From Cronobacter sakazakii (lineage in GTDB: Bacteria > Pseudomonadota > Gammaproteobacteria > Enterobacterales > Enterobacteriaceae): a stretch of DNA of 64,000 nucleotides. Below, in pieces: positions 34,153 through 43,968 of the stretch (positions are counted from its first letter, which is position 1; every line of letters begins with the position of its first letter). The notes beneath the pieces are model-generated. The model ran no database searches, had not been told where the DNA came from, and saw only the letters and a list, made by a program, of their open reading frames with translations. The stretch lies in the NCBI RefSeq assembly GCF_000982825.1, contig NZ_CP011047.1:2976001-3040000 (forward strand), read 5' to 3'. The position numbers and the translations under genes were made by a program.

Positions 34153-35034
34153 ATGAAGAAGTTAACTTCAGGTGGTTCTGATATGCCATTCGCCATGCTG
34201 CTCCTGGCCCCCAGCCTGCTGTTGCTGGGCGGCCTGGTAGCCTGGCCGATGCTGTCGAATATCGAAATCAGTTTTTTACGCCTGCCGCTCAACCCGCGCC
34301 TGCCGTCGCAGTTCATCGGGCTTGAGAACTACCTCAAAATCCTCAGCGATCCGGGCTTCTGGCACTCGCTGTGGATGACCTGCTGGTACACGGCGCTGGT
34401 GGTGGCGGGCAGTACCGCGCTTGGGTTGTCCGTCGCGATTTTCTTTAACCGCGAGTTTCGCTTTCGCAAAACCGCGCGCTCGCTGGTGATCCTCTCTTAC
34501 GTCACGCCGTCCATTTCACTGATATTTGCGTGGAAATATATGTTCAACAACGGCTATGGCGTCGTGAACTGGATTGCGGGCGATCTGCTGCATCTCTACG
34601 ACCAGGCTCCGCTGTGGTTCGACAACCCGTCCAGCAGCTTCGCACTGGTGGTGCTGTTCGCCATCTGGCGCTACTTCCCCTACGCCTTCATCTCGTTTTT
34701 GGCGATTTTGCAGACCATCGACAAATCGCTCTACGAGGCGGCGGAGATGGACGGCGCAAGCGCCTGGCAGCGGTTTCGCATCGTGACGCTGCCCGCCATC
34801 ATGCCGGTACTGGCGACCGTCGTGACGCTGCGCACTATCTGGATGTTCTACATGTTCGCGGACGTTTATTTGCTGACGACCAAAGTCGATATCCTGGGCG
34901 TATATCTCTACAAAACCGCCTTTGCGTTCAACGACCTCGGTAAAGCGGCAGCTATCTCCGTCGTGCTGTTCATCATTATTTTCGCAGTGATCCTGATTAC
35001 CAGAAAGCGGGTGAATCTCCATGGCAACAAATAA
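34153..35034 (+). CDS. ycjO: YcjO, sugar ABC-transporter permease
   Basis: This 293-residue MalF-type permease has six main membrane segments and an EAA loop (YEAAEMDGASAWQRFRIVTLP). ATG 34153 gives the E. coli length and a better distance from AGGAA than ATG 34144, which would add three residues. It overlaps ycjP by 14 nt. Confidence 0.94.
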   Translation: MKKLTSGGSDMPFAMLLLAPSLLLLGGLVAWPMLSNIEISFLRLPLNPRLPSQFIGLENYLKILSDPGFWHSLWMTCWYTALVVAGSTALGLSVAIFFNREFRFRKTARSLVILSYVTPSISLIFAWKYMFNNGYGVVNWIAGDLLHLYDQAPLWFDNPSSSFALVVLFAIWRYFPYAFISFLAILQTIDKSLYEAAEMDGASAWQRFRIVTLPAIMPVLATVVTLRTIWMFYMFADVYLLTTKVDILGVYLYKTAFAFNDLGKAAAISVVLFIIIFAVILITRKRVNLHGNK

Positions 35035-35863
35035 ACGTTTTGCACGGCGCGCGGGGTTTTACTTCGGGCTGGCGCTGTTCCTGATTGCAACGCTGCTGCC
35101 TTTCTTTGTGATGCTGATGACCTCGTTCAAAAGCCCGAAAGAGGCGATTTCGCTGCACCCGACGCTGTTCCCGCAGCACTGGACGCTGGAGCACTATGTC
35201 GACATTTTCAATCCGCTGATCTTTCCGTTCGTCACCTATTTTCGCAACAGTCTGGTGGTGTCGGTGGTGTCGTCCGGTGTCGCGGTGTTTATCGGCATTC
35301 TCAGTGCCTATGCGCTGTCAAAGCTGCGCTTCAAGGGGCGGATGACCATCAATGCCAGCTTTTACACGGTCTACATGTTCTCCGGCATTCTGCTGGTGGT
35401 GCCGCTCTTCAAAATCATCACCGCGCTTGGCATCTATGACACACAGCTCGCCATTATCGTGACGATGGTGACGCAGACGCTGCCGACCGCTGTGTTCATG
35501 CTGAAAAGCTACTTCGACACCATTCCTGATGAAATCGAAGAGGCGGCGATGATGGATGGCTTAAACCGTCTGCAAATCATCTTTCGCATCACCGTGCCAC
35601 TGGCGGTTTCCGGCCTGGTCTCGGTGTTCGTCTACTGCTTTATGGTGGCGTGGAACGATTACCTCTTCGCCTCGATTTTCCTTTCCAGCTCGTCGAACTT
35701 CACGCTGCCTGTTGGGCTTAACACGCTCTTTAGCACGCCGGACTACATCTGGGGACGCATGATGGCGGCGTCGCTGGTGACGGCACTGCCGGTAGTAGTG
35801 ATGTACGCGCTTTCCGGACGTTTCATAAAAAGTGGGTTGACCGACGGCGGCGTGAAGGGCTGA
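35021..35863 (+). CDS. ycjP: YcjP, sugar ABC-transporter permease
   Basis: This 280-residue MalG-type permease has six membrane segments and an EAA loop (IEEAAMMDGLNRLQIIFRITVP). It pairs with YcjO. The ATPase is probably YcjV at the operon's end. Confidence 0.95.
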   Translation: MATNKRFARRAGFYFGLALFLIATLLPFFVMLMTSFKSPKEAISLHPTLFPQHWTLEHYVDIFNPLIFPFVTYFRNSLVVSVVSSGVAVFIGILSAYALSKLRFKGRMTINASFYTVYMFSGILLVVPLFKIITALGIYDTQLAIIVTMVTQTLPTAVFMLKSYFDTIPDEIEEAAMMDGLNRLQIIFRITVPLAVSGLVSVFVYCFMVAWNDYLFASIFLSSSSNFTLPVGLNTLFSTPDYIWGRMMAASLVTALPVVVMYALSGRFIKSGLTDGGVKG

Positions 35864-35888
35864 CCGGGTCATTTTCAGGGAGAAAGTA

Positions 35889-36938
35889 ATGAAAAAATTA
35901 GTGGCTCAGGCACCGCGCGTGGCGGCGCTGGTGGAATATCAGGACCGTGCAGTCGCGGATAACGAAGTGAAAATCCGCGTGCGCTTCGGCGCGCCGAAAC
36001 ACGGCACCGAAGTGGTGGATTTTCGCGCGGCCAGTCCGTTTATCGATGAAGAATTTTCCAGCGAATGGCAGCTCTTCACGCCGCGCCCGGAAGGCGCACC
36101 GCGTGGCATTGAGTTCGGCAAATTCCAGCTCGGCAATATGGTGGTGGGCGAGATTATCGAGCGCGGCGTACGCGTCACCGAATACGCCGTGGGCGACCTG
36201 GTCTGCACCTATGGCCCGCTAATGGAAACCGTCATCGTTAACGCCTTGGATAACTATAAGCTTCGCAAAATGCCGCAGGGCAGTAGCTGGAAAAACGCCG
36301 TCTGCTATGACCCGGCGCAGTTCGCCATGAGCGGCGTGCGCGACGGCAACGTGCGCGTCGGCGATTTCGTGGTCGTGGTAGGGCTTGGTGCCATCGGGCA
36401 GATAACCGTACAGCTGGCGAAAAAAGCGGGCGCGTCGGTAGTGATTGGCGTCGATCCTATTGAGCACCGCTGCGCGATTGCCCGGCGTCACGGCGCGGAC
36501 ACCACCTTTAACCCCATTGGCGCGGACATCGGGCTTGAAATCAAAAAGCTCACCGGCAAACAGGGCGCGGACGTCATCATCGAAACCAGCGGCAACGCCG
36601 ATGCTCTGCAGGCCGCACTGCGCGGTATCGCCTACGGCGGCACCATCTCGTATGTCGCATTCGCTAAGCCGTTTACCAGCCTTAACTTCGGGCGCGAAGC
36701 GCATTTTAACAACGCGAAAATTGTCTTCTCCCGCGCCTGTAGCGAGCCGAACCCGGACTATCCGCGCTGGAGCCGCAAGCGTATCGAAGAGACCTGCTGG
36801 GAACTGCTGATGAACGGCTATCTCAACTGCGAAGATCTGATTGACCCGGTCGTGCCTTTCGCCCAGAGCGCAGAGAGCTACATGAAGTATGTCGACCAGC
36901 ACCCGGAACTGAGCATCAAAATGGGCGTCACTTTTTAA
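35889..36938 (+). CDS. ycjQ: YcjQ, D-guloside 3-dehydrogenase (zinc-type MDR)
   Basis: This 349-residue medium-chain dehydrogenase/reductase has a Rossmann motif VVVVGLGAIGQITVQLAKKAG near residues 160-180. E. coli YcjQ oxidises D-gulosides at C3 with NAD. With YcjR and YcjS it interconverts D-gulosides and D-glucosides through 3-keto intermediates. GGGAGAAAG lies before ATG 35889. Confidence 0.93.
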   Translation: MKKLVAQAPRVAALVEYQDRAVADNEVKIRVRFGAPKHGTEVVDFRAASPFIDEEFSSEWQLFTPRPEGAPRGIEFGKFQLGNMVVGEIIERGVRVTEYAVGDLVCTYGPLMETVIVNALDNYKLRKMPQGSSWKNAVCYDPAQFAMSGVRDGNVRVGDFVVVVGLGAIGQITVQLAKKAGASVVIGVDPIEHRCAIARRHGADTTFNPIGADIGLEIKKLTGKQGADVIIETSGNADALQAALRGIAYGGTISYVAFAKPFTSLNFGREAHFNNAKIVFSRACSEPNPDYPRWSRKRIEETCWELLMNGYLNCEDLIDPVVPFAQSAESYMKYVDQHPELSIKMGVTF

Positions 36939-36956
36939 TTCACGGATGAAACAACA

Positions 36957-37745
36957 ATGAAAATCGCAACGCAGAATCAGGCATTTTTCCCGGAAAACAT
37001 TCTGGAGAAATTTCGTTATATCAAATCGATGGGCTTTGACGGCTATGAAATCGACGGCAAGCTGCTGGTGGACAATCTTGCGGAGGTCAAAGCCGCGATT
37101 CAGGAGACCGGCCTGCCGGTGACGAGCGCCTGCGGTGGTTACGACGGCTGGATCGGCGACTTTATCGAGGAGCGCCGCCTGAACGGGCTTTCACAGATCA
37201 CCCGCATTCTGGAGGCGCTGGCGGAAGTCGGCGGCAAAGGGATTGTAGTGCCTGCGGCCTGGGGGATGTTCACCTTCCGCCTGCCGCCGATGAAATCGCC
37301 GCGAAGCCTGGCGGGCGACAGAAAAGCGGTCAGCGATTCGCTGCGCTATCTCGACGAGGTGGCGGCGCGTACCGGCACCACGGTTTTCCTTGAGCCGCTC
37401 AACCGCTACCAGGATCACATGATCAACACGCTCGCCGACGCGCGACGCTATATCGTCGAGGGCGGCCTGAAGCATGTCAAAATCATCGGCGATTTTTATC
37501 ACATGAATATCGAGGAAGATAACCTCTGCAAGGCGTTCCACGATAACCGCGATCTCTTAGGGCACGTTCACATCGCCGACAATCATCGCTACCAGCCGGG
37601 CAGCGGGGCGATTGATTTTCACAGCGCGTTCGATCAACTGCGCGCCGACGGCTATGACGGCTATATCGTCTATGAATGCCGCATCCGGGCCGACGACCCG
37701 GCGCAGGCCTACCGGCAGTCGCTTGACTTCCTGCGTCAGTGTTAA
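36957..37745 (+). CDS. ycjR: YcjR, 3-dehydro-D-guloside 4-epimerase
   Basis: This 262-residue TIM-barrel sugar epimerase has the four metal ligands described for E. coli YcjR at the same positions: Glu146 (FLEPLN), Asp179 (IIGDFY), His205 (GHVHIAD) and Glu240 (IVYECR). It epimerises C4 of 3-keto-gulosides, linking YcjQ and YcjS. It starts 18 nt after ycjQ. Confidence 0.94.
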   Translation: MKIATQNQAFFPENILEKFRYIKSMGFDGYEIDGKLLVDNLAEVKAAIQETGLPVTSACGGYDGWIGDFIEERRLNGLSQITRILEALAEVGGKGIVVPAAWGMFTFRLPPMKSPRSLAGDRKAVSDSLRYLDEVAARTGTTVFLEPLNRYQDHMINTLADARRYIVEGGLKHVKIIGDFYHMNIEEDNLCKAFHDNRDLLGHVHIADNHRYQPGSGAIDFHSAFDQLRADGYDGYIVYECRIRADDPAQAYRQSLDFLRQC

Positions 37746-37760
37746 GAGGCGGCGTGCGAA

Positions 37761-38813
37761 ATGAGTGCTCATCAAACCTCGCCGCTGAAGGTGGCCATTA
37801 TTGGTGCCGGTCAGGTGGCGGATAACGTTCATGCCTCGTTTTACCGCACGCGTGAAGAGGTGCAACTGGTGGCTGTCTGCGACAGCCGCCCTGAACAGGC
37901 GCAGGCGTTCGCAGAACGCCACGCCATCAGGCACGTTTTCACCGATGTCGCCACGCTGCTGGCAGAGGTGCGCCCGGATGTGGTCAGCGTCTGCTCGCCG
38001 AACCGTTTTCATCATGAACATGTGATGCAGGCGCTGGCGGCGGGGTGTCACGTGATGTGTGAAAAGCCGCCCGCCATGACGCCCGAACAGGCGGACGAGA
38101 TGCGCCAGGCCGCCCGGCGATCCGGTAAAGTGCTGGCCTACGATTTCCACCATCGCTTCGCCCGCGACACACAACTGCTGCGCGAACAAGTAGCGAGCGG
38201 CACGCTTGGCGACGTGTATGTCACTAACGCGCGGGCGCTGCGGCGCTGCGGCGTGCCGGGCTGGGGCGTGTTTACCAACAAAGCGCTACAGGGCGGCGGG
38301 CCGCTTATCGACATCGGCATTCATATGCTGGATGCGGCGCTGTTTGTGCTCGGCTTTCCGCGCGTAGCGTGCGTGACCGCGCATACGTTCCAGAAGCTTG
38401 GCACCACCAAAAGCAGCGGCCAGTTTGGCCGCTGGGATCCGCAACAATACACGGTAGAAGACGCGCTGTTCGCCACAGTGGAGTTTGCCAGCGGCAACAT
38501 CCTGCGGCTCGAAACCTCGTTTGCGCTCAACATCGCCCCGCAGTCGCAGATGAACGTTGAGTTTTGCGGCGACAAAGCGGGGGCGATGCTCTTTCCGGCG
38601 CACATTTATCAGGACTGCGACGGCGAGCTGCTGACGTTAATGCAGCGCGAAAAGGCAGACGATCGACGTCACCAGCGCAGCATGGAAGCGTTTCTTGACT
38701 GTGTGCAGGGAAAACCTGCACCAATTGCCGACGGCGAGCAGGGCTGGCAGATCCAGCGGCTGGTGGCGGCCATCTATCAGGCGGCAGAAACAGGGAAGTG
38801 TGTTGAGCTATGA
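37761..38813 (+). CDS. ycjS: YcjS, D-glucoside 3-dehydrogenase (Gfo/Idh/MocA)
   Basis: This 350-residue NAD-dependent oxidoreductase has a nucleotide motif VAIIGAGQVADNVH at the N-terminus and the family lysine in CEKPPAMTPEQ. GGGPLIDIGIHMLD marks the C-terminal domain. It reduces or oxidises C3 of glucosides and completes the guloside-to-glucoside route. The stop overlaps the ycjT start by 4 nt. Confidence 0.93.
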   Translation: MSAHQTSPLKVAIIGAGQVADNVHASFYRTREEVQLVAVCDSRPEQAQAFAERHAIRHVFTDVATLLAEVRPDVVSVCSPNRFHHEHVMQALAAGCHVMCEKPPAMTPEQADEMRQAARRSGKVLAYDFHHRFARDTQLLREQVASGTLGDVYVTNARALRRCGVPGWGVFTNKALQGGGPLIDIGIHMLDAALFVLGFPRVACVTAHTFQKLGTTKSSGQFGRWDPQQYTVEDALFATVEFASGNILRLETSFALNIAPQSQMNVEFCGDKAGAMLFPAHIYQDCDGELLTLMQREKADDRRHQRSMEAFLDCVQGKPAPIADGEQGWQIQRLVAAIYQAAETGKCVEL

Positions 38814-41053
38814 ATTCAATAACCACGCTGGTCGAAGCGCGCTTCGATCCGCATTACCACAATAAATACGCCACGCTGATGGCCGCCGGCAACGGCGCGC
38901 TGGGCGTGCGCGCCACGCATGAAGAAGCCTACACCACCCAGACGCGCGGCATGTTTTTAGCCGGGCTTTACCACAGGGCAGGCGAGGGTGAAACCACAGA
39001 GCTGGTCAATCTGCCGGATCTGGTCGGAATGGACATTGAGCTTAACGGCGAAATTTTTAGCCTGCTGAGTGGTGAGATTCTGCGTTATCGCCGTGAGCTC
39101 TGCTTTGCAAGCGGGGAACTGACACGCACCGTCGAGTGGCGTTCACCACGCGGGCAGCGTTTTACGCTCAAAAGCGAGCGCTTTGTCTCCGCCACGCGGC
39201 TTGGGCTGTTCTGCCTGCGGCTTGCCATTACGCCTGTTGATAGCGCGGCCACCGTGCGCGTGGCGACGGGCATCGAAGCCACGCAGACCAATAGCGGGCG
39301 TCAGCATCTGGCAGAGCGTGAACTGCGCGTTTTTGAAAACAGTTACCTTCAGGCGCGCTACCGCACGCTCGATAACGTCTCGGATGTGACGCTGGGCTGC
39401 GTCTGTCGTGTGAATGCTCAGGCGCAGGTGAGTTTTTCGGCGAAAAACCGCCGGCTGTTGCAGCACAGTCAGCAGACGCTCGCTGCGGGCGAAAGCTTCA
39501 CGCTTGAGAAATGCGCCTGGGTCAGCGCGTCGCTTGACGCGCCGGATGATAGCGCGGCAACGGTGGCGCTGGCAGCGCTGCGTGAATGCGCCACAATGGG
39601 TTATGACGCACTGCTGGCGGAATCTACTGCGGCCCGTCGCGTCTGGTGGCAACAGGCGCGCGTCGAGGTCGAAAGCGCTAGCCGTCAGGATCAACAGGCG
39701 CTCGATTTCGCACTTTATCACCTGCATGCCATGACGCCGCGCCACGACGAGCGCAGCAGCATCGCCGCCAAAGGTCTGACCGGCGAAGGCTATAAAGGGC
39801 ACGTCTTCTGGGATACGGAAGTGTTTCTGCTGCCGTTTCACCTGCATACCGCGCCCGCAGTCGCGCGCCAGCTTCTGCGCTATCGCTGGCTGAACCTGGC
39901 CGGTGCGAAGCGTAAGGCCGCACGCGGCGGCTGGCAGGGAGCGCTCTTCCCGTGGGAGAGCGCGCGCACCGGCGAGGAAGAGACGCCCGAATTCGCGGCG
40001 ATTAACATCCGCACCGGCCTGCGCCAGAAGGTGGCCTCTGCGCTTGCCGAGCATCATCTGGTGGCCGATATCGCCTGGGCGGTGGCGGCGTACTGGCAGG
40101 CGACGGGTGACGATGTGTTTATGGCGCATGAAGGCCGCGAACTGCTTGAAGAGACCGCGCGCTTCTGGCTGAGTCGCGCACAGACGGTGAACGGGCGGCT
40201 GGAGCTGCACGATGTCATCGGCCCCGATGAATACACCGAGCACATTAACAACAACGCTTACACCAGCTATCTGGCACACCACAATGTCGCGCTGGCGCGG
40301 GATATCCGCCGCCGGTTCGGTATACCGGACGATGCGTTGACGGCGCAGTGCGACGATTTTCTCGCGCGGCTGTATCTGCCTGTGGCGCGCAAAGATGGCG
40401 TTATTCCGCAGGACGATACGTTCTTTAGCAAACCGACCATTGATCTTACGCGCTACCGTGCTAGCGCAGGCAGCCAGTCGGTGCTGCTTGATTACTCGCG
40501 GGCGGAAGTGAACGAGATGCAGATCCTTAAGCAGGCGGATGTGGTGATGCTGCTCTATATGCTGCCGTGGCGGTTTGATAGCGCGACGGTGGCGGCGAAT
40601 CTCGACTACTACGAGCCGCGTACCATTCATGATTCTTCACTCAGCAAAGCCATTCACGGCATCGTCGCGGCCCGTTGCGGGCGGCGCGATGAGGCGTATG
40701 GCTTCTGGCGCGCCGGCTGTGAGATCGATCTCGGTGATGCGCCGCACAGCAGCGACGACGGTATTCATGCGGCCGCGACCGGTGCCATCTGGCTTGGCGC
40801 AGTCGTGGGGTTCGCAGGCGTCAGCGTCAAAGAGGGGGAACTTTATGTGACGCCGTCACTTCCGGCGCAGTGGCGTCGTCTGGCGTTTCCCTTCTGCTGG
40901 CAGGGGCAGCAGCTTCATTTTGAGATAACGCAGGCGTCCCTGACGGTCAGAAGTGCTCACGCCGTCAGGATGTTCATTAACGATACGGAACAGGAAATTC
41001 ACGGCGAGCGTGTTTTCCCTCTGCCGGACAGCGCGGGCAGGGAGGCGAAATGA
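38810..41053 (+). CDS. ycjT: YcjT, kojibiose phosphorylase (GH65)
   Basis: This 747-residue inverting phosphorylase of family GH65 has the general acid Glu474 in IGPDEYTEHINNNAY. A beta-sandwich N-domain precedes an (alpha/alpha)6 barrel (GYKGHVFWDTEVF). The E. coli enzyme phosphorolyses kojibiose to glucose and beta-glucose 1-phosphate, which the next gene product uses. It overlaps ycjS and ycjU by 4 nt each. Confidence 0.93.
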   Translation: MNSITTLVEARFDPHYHNKYATLMAAGNGALGVRATHEEAYTTQTRGMFLAGLYHRAGEGETTELVNLPDLVGMDIELNGEIFSLLSGEILRYRRELCFASGELTRTVEWRSPRGQRFTLKSERFVSATRLGLFCLRLAITPVDSAATVRVATGIEATQTNSGRQHLAERELRVFENSYLQARYRTLDNVSDVTLGCVCRVNAQAQVSFSAKNRRLLQHSQQTLAAGESFTLEKCAWVSASLDAPDDSAATVALAALRECATMGYDALLAESTAARRVWWQQARVEVESASRQDQQALDFALYHLHAMTPRHDERSSIAAKGLTGEGYKGHVFWDTEVFLLPFHLHTAPAVARQLLRYRWLNLAGAKRKAARGGWQGALFPWESARTGEEETPEFAAINIRTGLRQKVASALAEHHLVADIAWAVAAYWQATGDDVFMAHEGRELLEETARFWLSRAQTVNGRLELHDVIGPDEYTEHINNNAYTSYLAHHNVALARDIRRRFGIPDDALTAQCDDFLARLYLPVARKDGVIPQDDTFFSKPTIDLTRYRASAGSQSVLLDYSRAEVNEMQILKQADVVMLLYMLPWRFDSATVAANLDYYEPRTIHDSSLSKAIHGIVAARCGRRDEAYGFWRAGCEIDLGDAPHSSDDGIHAAATGAIWLGAVVGFAGVSVKEGELYVTPSLPAQWRRLAFPFCWQGQQLHFEITQASLTVRSAHAVRMFINDTEQEIHGERVFPLPDSAGREAK

Positions 41054-41727
41054 AACCGGACGCCGTGATTTTCGATCTCGATGGCGTGATTACCGACACC
41101 GCCCATCTGCACTTTGTCGCCTGGCGGCAGGTGGCGGCAGACGTAGGGATTGCCATCGACGAGCAGTTTAATCAGCAGCTCAAGGGCATCAGTCGGATGG
41201 GCTCGCTGGAGCGCATTCTCGCCAGGGGAGGTAAAGCCGATGCCTTCAGCGAGGCGGAAAAAGCGTCGCTCGCCAGCCGTAAAAACGCGCTTTACGTTGA
41301 ATCGTTACGCATGCTGACGCCGCAGGCGGTGCTGCCCGGCATTGCCTCGCTGCTGGCGGCGCTGCGCCAGGAAGGAATTAGGATCGGGCTTGCCTCGGTG
41401 TCGCTCAACGCGCCCGCGATTTTGCAGGCGCTCGGCCTTGCCGCACAGTTCGACTTCTGCGCCGACGCCGCAAGGCTTATGCACTCCAAGCCCGACCCGG
41501 AGATTTTTCTTTCCGCCTGTGCCGGGCTTGGCGTGGCGGCGGCGCGTTGTATCGGCGTGGAGGATGCGCAGGCGGGTGTCGACGCTATCAACGCCTGTGG
41601 CATGACGTCCGTAGGCATCGGCGCAGAGCTGCGCGGCGCGCAGCTGCGGCTGGATAACACCGCAGAGCTCACCTGGCCGCGACTGCACGCGCTCTGGAAT
41701 CAACAACGGTGCGCCACGGCGCGCTGA
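41050..41727 (+). CDS. ycjU: YcjU, beta-phosphoglucomutase
   Basis: This 225-residue HAD-superfamily mutase has nucleophile Asp9 and acid/base Asp11 in IFDLDGVITDT. The cap-domain segment LKGISRMGSLERIL and motif HSKPDPEIFL follow. It converts beta-glucose 1-phosphate from YcjT to glucose 6-phosphate for glycolysis. Confidence 0.94.
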   Translation: MKPDAVIFDLDGVITDTAHLHFVAWRQVAADVGIAIDEQFNQQLKGISRMGSLERILARGGKADAFSEAEKASLASRKNALYVESLRMLTPQAVLPGIASLLAALRQEGIRIGLASVSLNAPAILQALGLAAQFDFCADAARLMHSKPDPEIFLSACAGLGVAAARCIGVEDAQAGVDAINACGMTSVGIGAELRGAQLRLDNTAELTWPRLHALWNQQRCATAR

Positions 41728-41742
41728 TAACAAGGACAGATT

Positions 41743-42825
41743 ATGGCTCAACTCTCTCTACAACATATTCAGAAGATTTATGACAACCAGGTTCACGTCG
41801 TTAAAGACTTCAATCTGGAGATTGCCGATAAAGAGTTTATCGTTTTTGTCGGGCCGTCAGGCTGCGGGAAATCCACCACGCTGCGCATGATCGCAGGGCT
41901 TGAGGCCATCAGCGGTGGCGATCTGCTGATTGATGGCGTGCGGATGAACGACGTGCCCGCCAAAGCGCGTAATATCGCGATGGTATTCCAGAACTACGCG
42001 TTGTACCCGCATATGACGGTCTATGACAATATGGCGTTCGGCCTGAAAATGCAGAAGGTGGCGCCAGAGATTATTGAAGAGCGCGTCGCCTGGGCGGCGC
42101 AAATTCTCGGGCTGAAAGAGTACCTGAAGCGCAAACCGGGTGCGCTTTCCGGGGGCCAGCGCCAGCGCGTGGCGCTGGGGCGCGCGATTGTTCGCGAAGC
42201 GGGCGTCTTTTTGATGGATGAACCGCTCTCTAATCTCGACGCCAAACTGCGCGTCCAGATGCGTGCAGAGATAACCCGGCTGCACCAGAAGCTCAACACC
42301 ACCATGATCTATGTGACCCACGATCAGACCGAAGCGATGACGATGGCCACAAGAATTGTCATCATGAAAGACGGTATCGTGCAGCAGGTCGGTGCGCCGA
42401 AAGAAGTTTATAACCATCCGGCGAATCTGTTTGTGGCCGGTTTTATTGGCTCGCCCGCCATGAATTTTATTCGCGGGGCGATCGATGGCGACTATTTCGT
42501 GACGGAAACGCTGAAGCTGGCGCTGCCGGTAAATAAACTTGCGCGGCTCAATGACAGCGGTTATCAGCGTAAAGCCGTTATATTAGGGATTTGCCCGGAA
42601 GATATTTTCCCCGGCGCGACCAGCGATGACGCAGTTGAAGCGAAAATTACCGTTGCAGAATTAACCGGCGCGGAATTTATGCTTTATGCGACCGTCGGTG
42701 GGCATGAAATGGTGGTGCGCGCAGGCGCGGATAAAGATTATCAGGCCGACCAGCGTATTAATATCGCCTTTGATATGAATAAATGCCACGTCTTCGACAG
42801 CGAGACGGAAATCGCAATCGCCTGA
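41743..42825 (+). CDS. ycjV: YcjV, sugar ABC-transporter ATPase (MalK/UgpC type), intact
   Basis: This 360-residue ATPase has Walker A GPSGCGKST, signature LSGGQRQRVALGRAI, Walker B VFLMDEPLSNLDAKL, and a C-terminal OB-type regulatory domain. It is full length and should energise YcjNOP. In E. coli K-12 the gene is described as interrupted, so this strain keeps the complete transporter. The next gene, ycjW, is convergent; ompG, found here in E. coli, is absent. Confidence 0.94.
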   Translation: MAQLSLQHIQKIYDNQVHVVKDFNLEIADKEFIVFVGPSGCGKSTTLRMIAGLEAISGGDLLIDGVRMNDVPAKARNIAMVFQNYALYPHMTVYDNMAFGLKMQKVAPEIIEERVAWAAQILGLKEYLKRKPGALSGGQRQRVALGRAIVREAGVFLMDEPLSNLDAKLRVQMRAEITRLHQKLNTTMIYVTHDQTEAMTMATRIVIMKDGIVQQVGAPKEVYNHPANLFVAGFIGSPAMNFIRGAIDGDYFVTETLKLALPVNKLARLNDSGYQRKAVILGICPEDIFPGATSDDAVEAKITVAELTGAEFMLYATVGGHEMVVRAGADKDYQADQRINIAFDMNKCHVFDSETEIAIA

Positions 42826-42840
42826 GTCTCATACCGACGA

Positions 42841-42874
42841 AAAATAAGCTCCGATTCAGGCGGAGCTTATTTTT
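42841..42874. terminator. Bidirectional terminator between ycjV and ycjW
   Basis: A 13-bp stem AAAATAAGCTCCG / CGGAGCTTATTTT with loop ATTCAGG has A and T runs on either side. It abuts the ycjW stop codon and lies 16 nt after the ycjV stop. Confidence 0.9.
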
Positions 42875-43867
42875 TCAGATAATCGTTGTAGGAATTAACG
42901 TACGGGCCGGAACAGGCTCACCGGCGATACGGGCGAAAAGCAGCGCGCTGCTGACGTCGCCTAACTGACGGATGGGAACATTAATTCCGCCGGGCGGTGG
43001 GGCGAGCAGGAAAGAGAGCGTTTCGTTGCTGTAACCGACCACCGTCAGCGCATCCGGGATGGGGATGCCGCGCTCGGCGGCGGCGCGGTAGACGCTCATC
43101 AGTTTCAGGCTGTCGGTGGCGAAGATGGCATCAGGCGGTTCAGGGAGTGTTAGCAGGCGGTGCGCCGCATCCAGCGCGCTTTGCTGGGTGTAGCCGCCAT
43201 CAACGATAAGTGTGCTGTCATCAGGCCGCTGATGCCTGGCGAGGCTTGCGCGAAACCCGGCCAGGCGGTCAACAGAGACATGATAATCCAGCGGCGCGTG
43301 CAGGCAGGCGATACGCTGACAACCTCTCGCGACAAGCGTATCGGTCAGCGCAATGCTGTCGTGATAATTATCGGTATCGACGGAGGCGATATGCTGATAA
43401 TTCCCCGCGACTTTACCAATGACCACCACCGGAACGGCGCATTCATCGAGCTTTTCGTAAAAGGTTTCATCTGCTGGCGCGCTCAGCATAATAATGCCTT
43501 TAATCATTTTCTGGCGAATGCGTGTCAGGCATTTCTGTAAGTCATCGTCGCTATTACGGGACGTTTGCAGAATAACGTCAAAACCGGTTTCTTCCGCGCG
43601 AGCCATTATCGCGTGCAGCACTTCAGAGAAAAAAGGATTACCGGCCGTCGTTTTAGTGGAGCGCGCGGAAATCACCATAATCGCATCAAACCCGGATGAG
43701 GTGAGCGCGCGCGCCATTTTATTCGGCTGATAATGTAATTCTTCAATGGCTTTTAATACCCGCTCGCGCGCAGCATCGGAAATATTGGTCTGATTATTCA
43801 GAACACGCGATACCGTCGATTTGGAAACTTTTGCCACGCGGGCAATATCGTAAATGGTCGGGGACAT
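42875..43867 (-). CDS. ycjW: YcjW, LacI-family regulator of the ycj operon
   Basis: This 330-residue protein has an N-terminal LacI helix-turn-helix and hinge (TIYDIARVAKVSKSTVSRVLNN) and a periplasmic-binding-protein-like sensor domain. The start MSPTIYDIA at 43867 is chosen by homology; five codons upstream are also open. In E. coli it represses the ycj genes and has been linked to hydrogen sulfide production through pspE, a gene missing from this locus. Confidence 0.92.
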   Translation of the reverse strand: MSPTIYDIARVAKVSKSTVSRVLNNQTNISDAARERVLKAIEELHYQPNKMARALTSSGFDAIMVISARSTKTTAGNPFFSEVLHAIMARAEETGFDVILQTSRNSDDDLQKCLTRIRQKMIKGIIMLSAPADETFYEKLDECAVPVVVIGKVAGNYQHIASVDTDNYHDSIALTDTLVARGCQRIACLHAPLDYHVSVDRLAGFRASLARHQRPDDSTLIVDGGYTQQSALDAAHRLLTLPEPPDAIFATDSLKLMSVYRAAAERGIPIPDALTVVGYSNETLSFLLAPPPGGINVPIRQLGDVSSALLFARIAGEPVPARTLIPTTII

Positions 43868-43911
43868 TCGACCGTGCTCCATTACATCGCTTCAACAAAA
43901 TTATCTTACTG

Positions 43912-43968
43912 AAGCCCCGCAGCAGTGTCCATGCGCCATGTTTTTGTAAATCGGCGTCAGCGGGGCTT
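43912..43968. repeat. Inverted repeat between ycjW and ycjX
   Basis: AAGCCCCGC (43912-43920) and GCGGGGCTT (43960-43968) are perfect 9-bp arms with a 39-nt spacer. The right arm runs into CTTGAA (43966-43971), the consensus -35 of sigma-32, but no good -10 follows. E. coli ycjXF is heat-shock controlled, so the area may hold that promoter; support from sequence is weak. Confidence 0.6.

Noticed and set aside
39143..40630. Long open frame (495 codons) antisense to ycjT
   Set aside because: It lies wholly inside ycjT, whose motifs and length are clear. The Arg/His-rich translation is typical of an antisense shadow.
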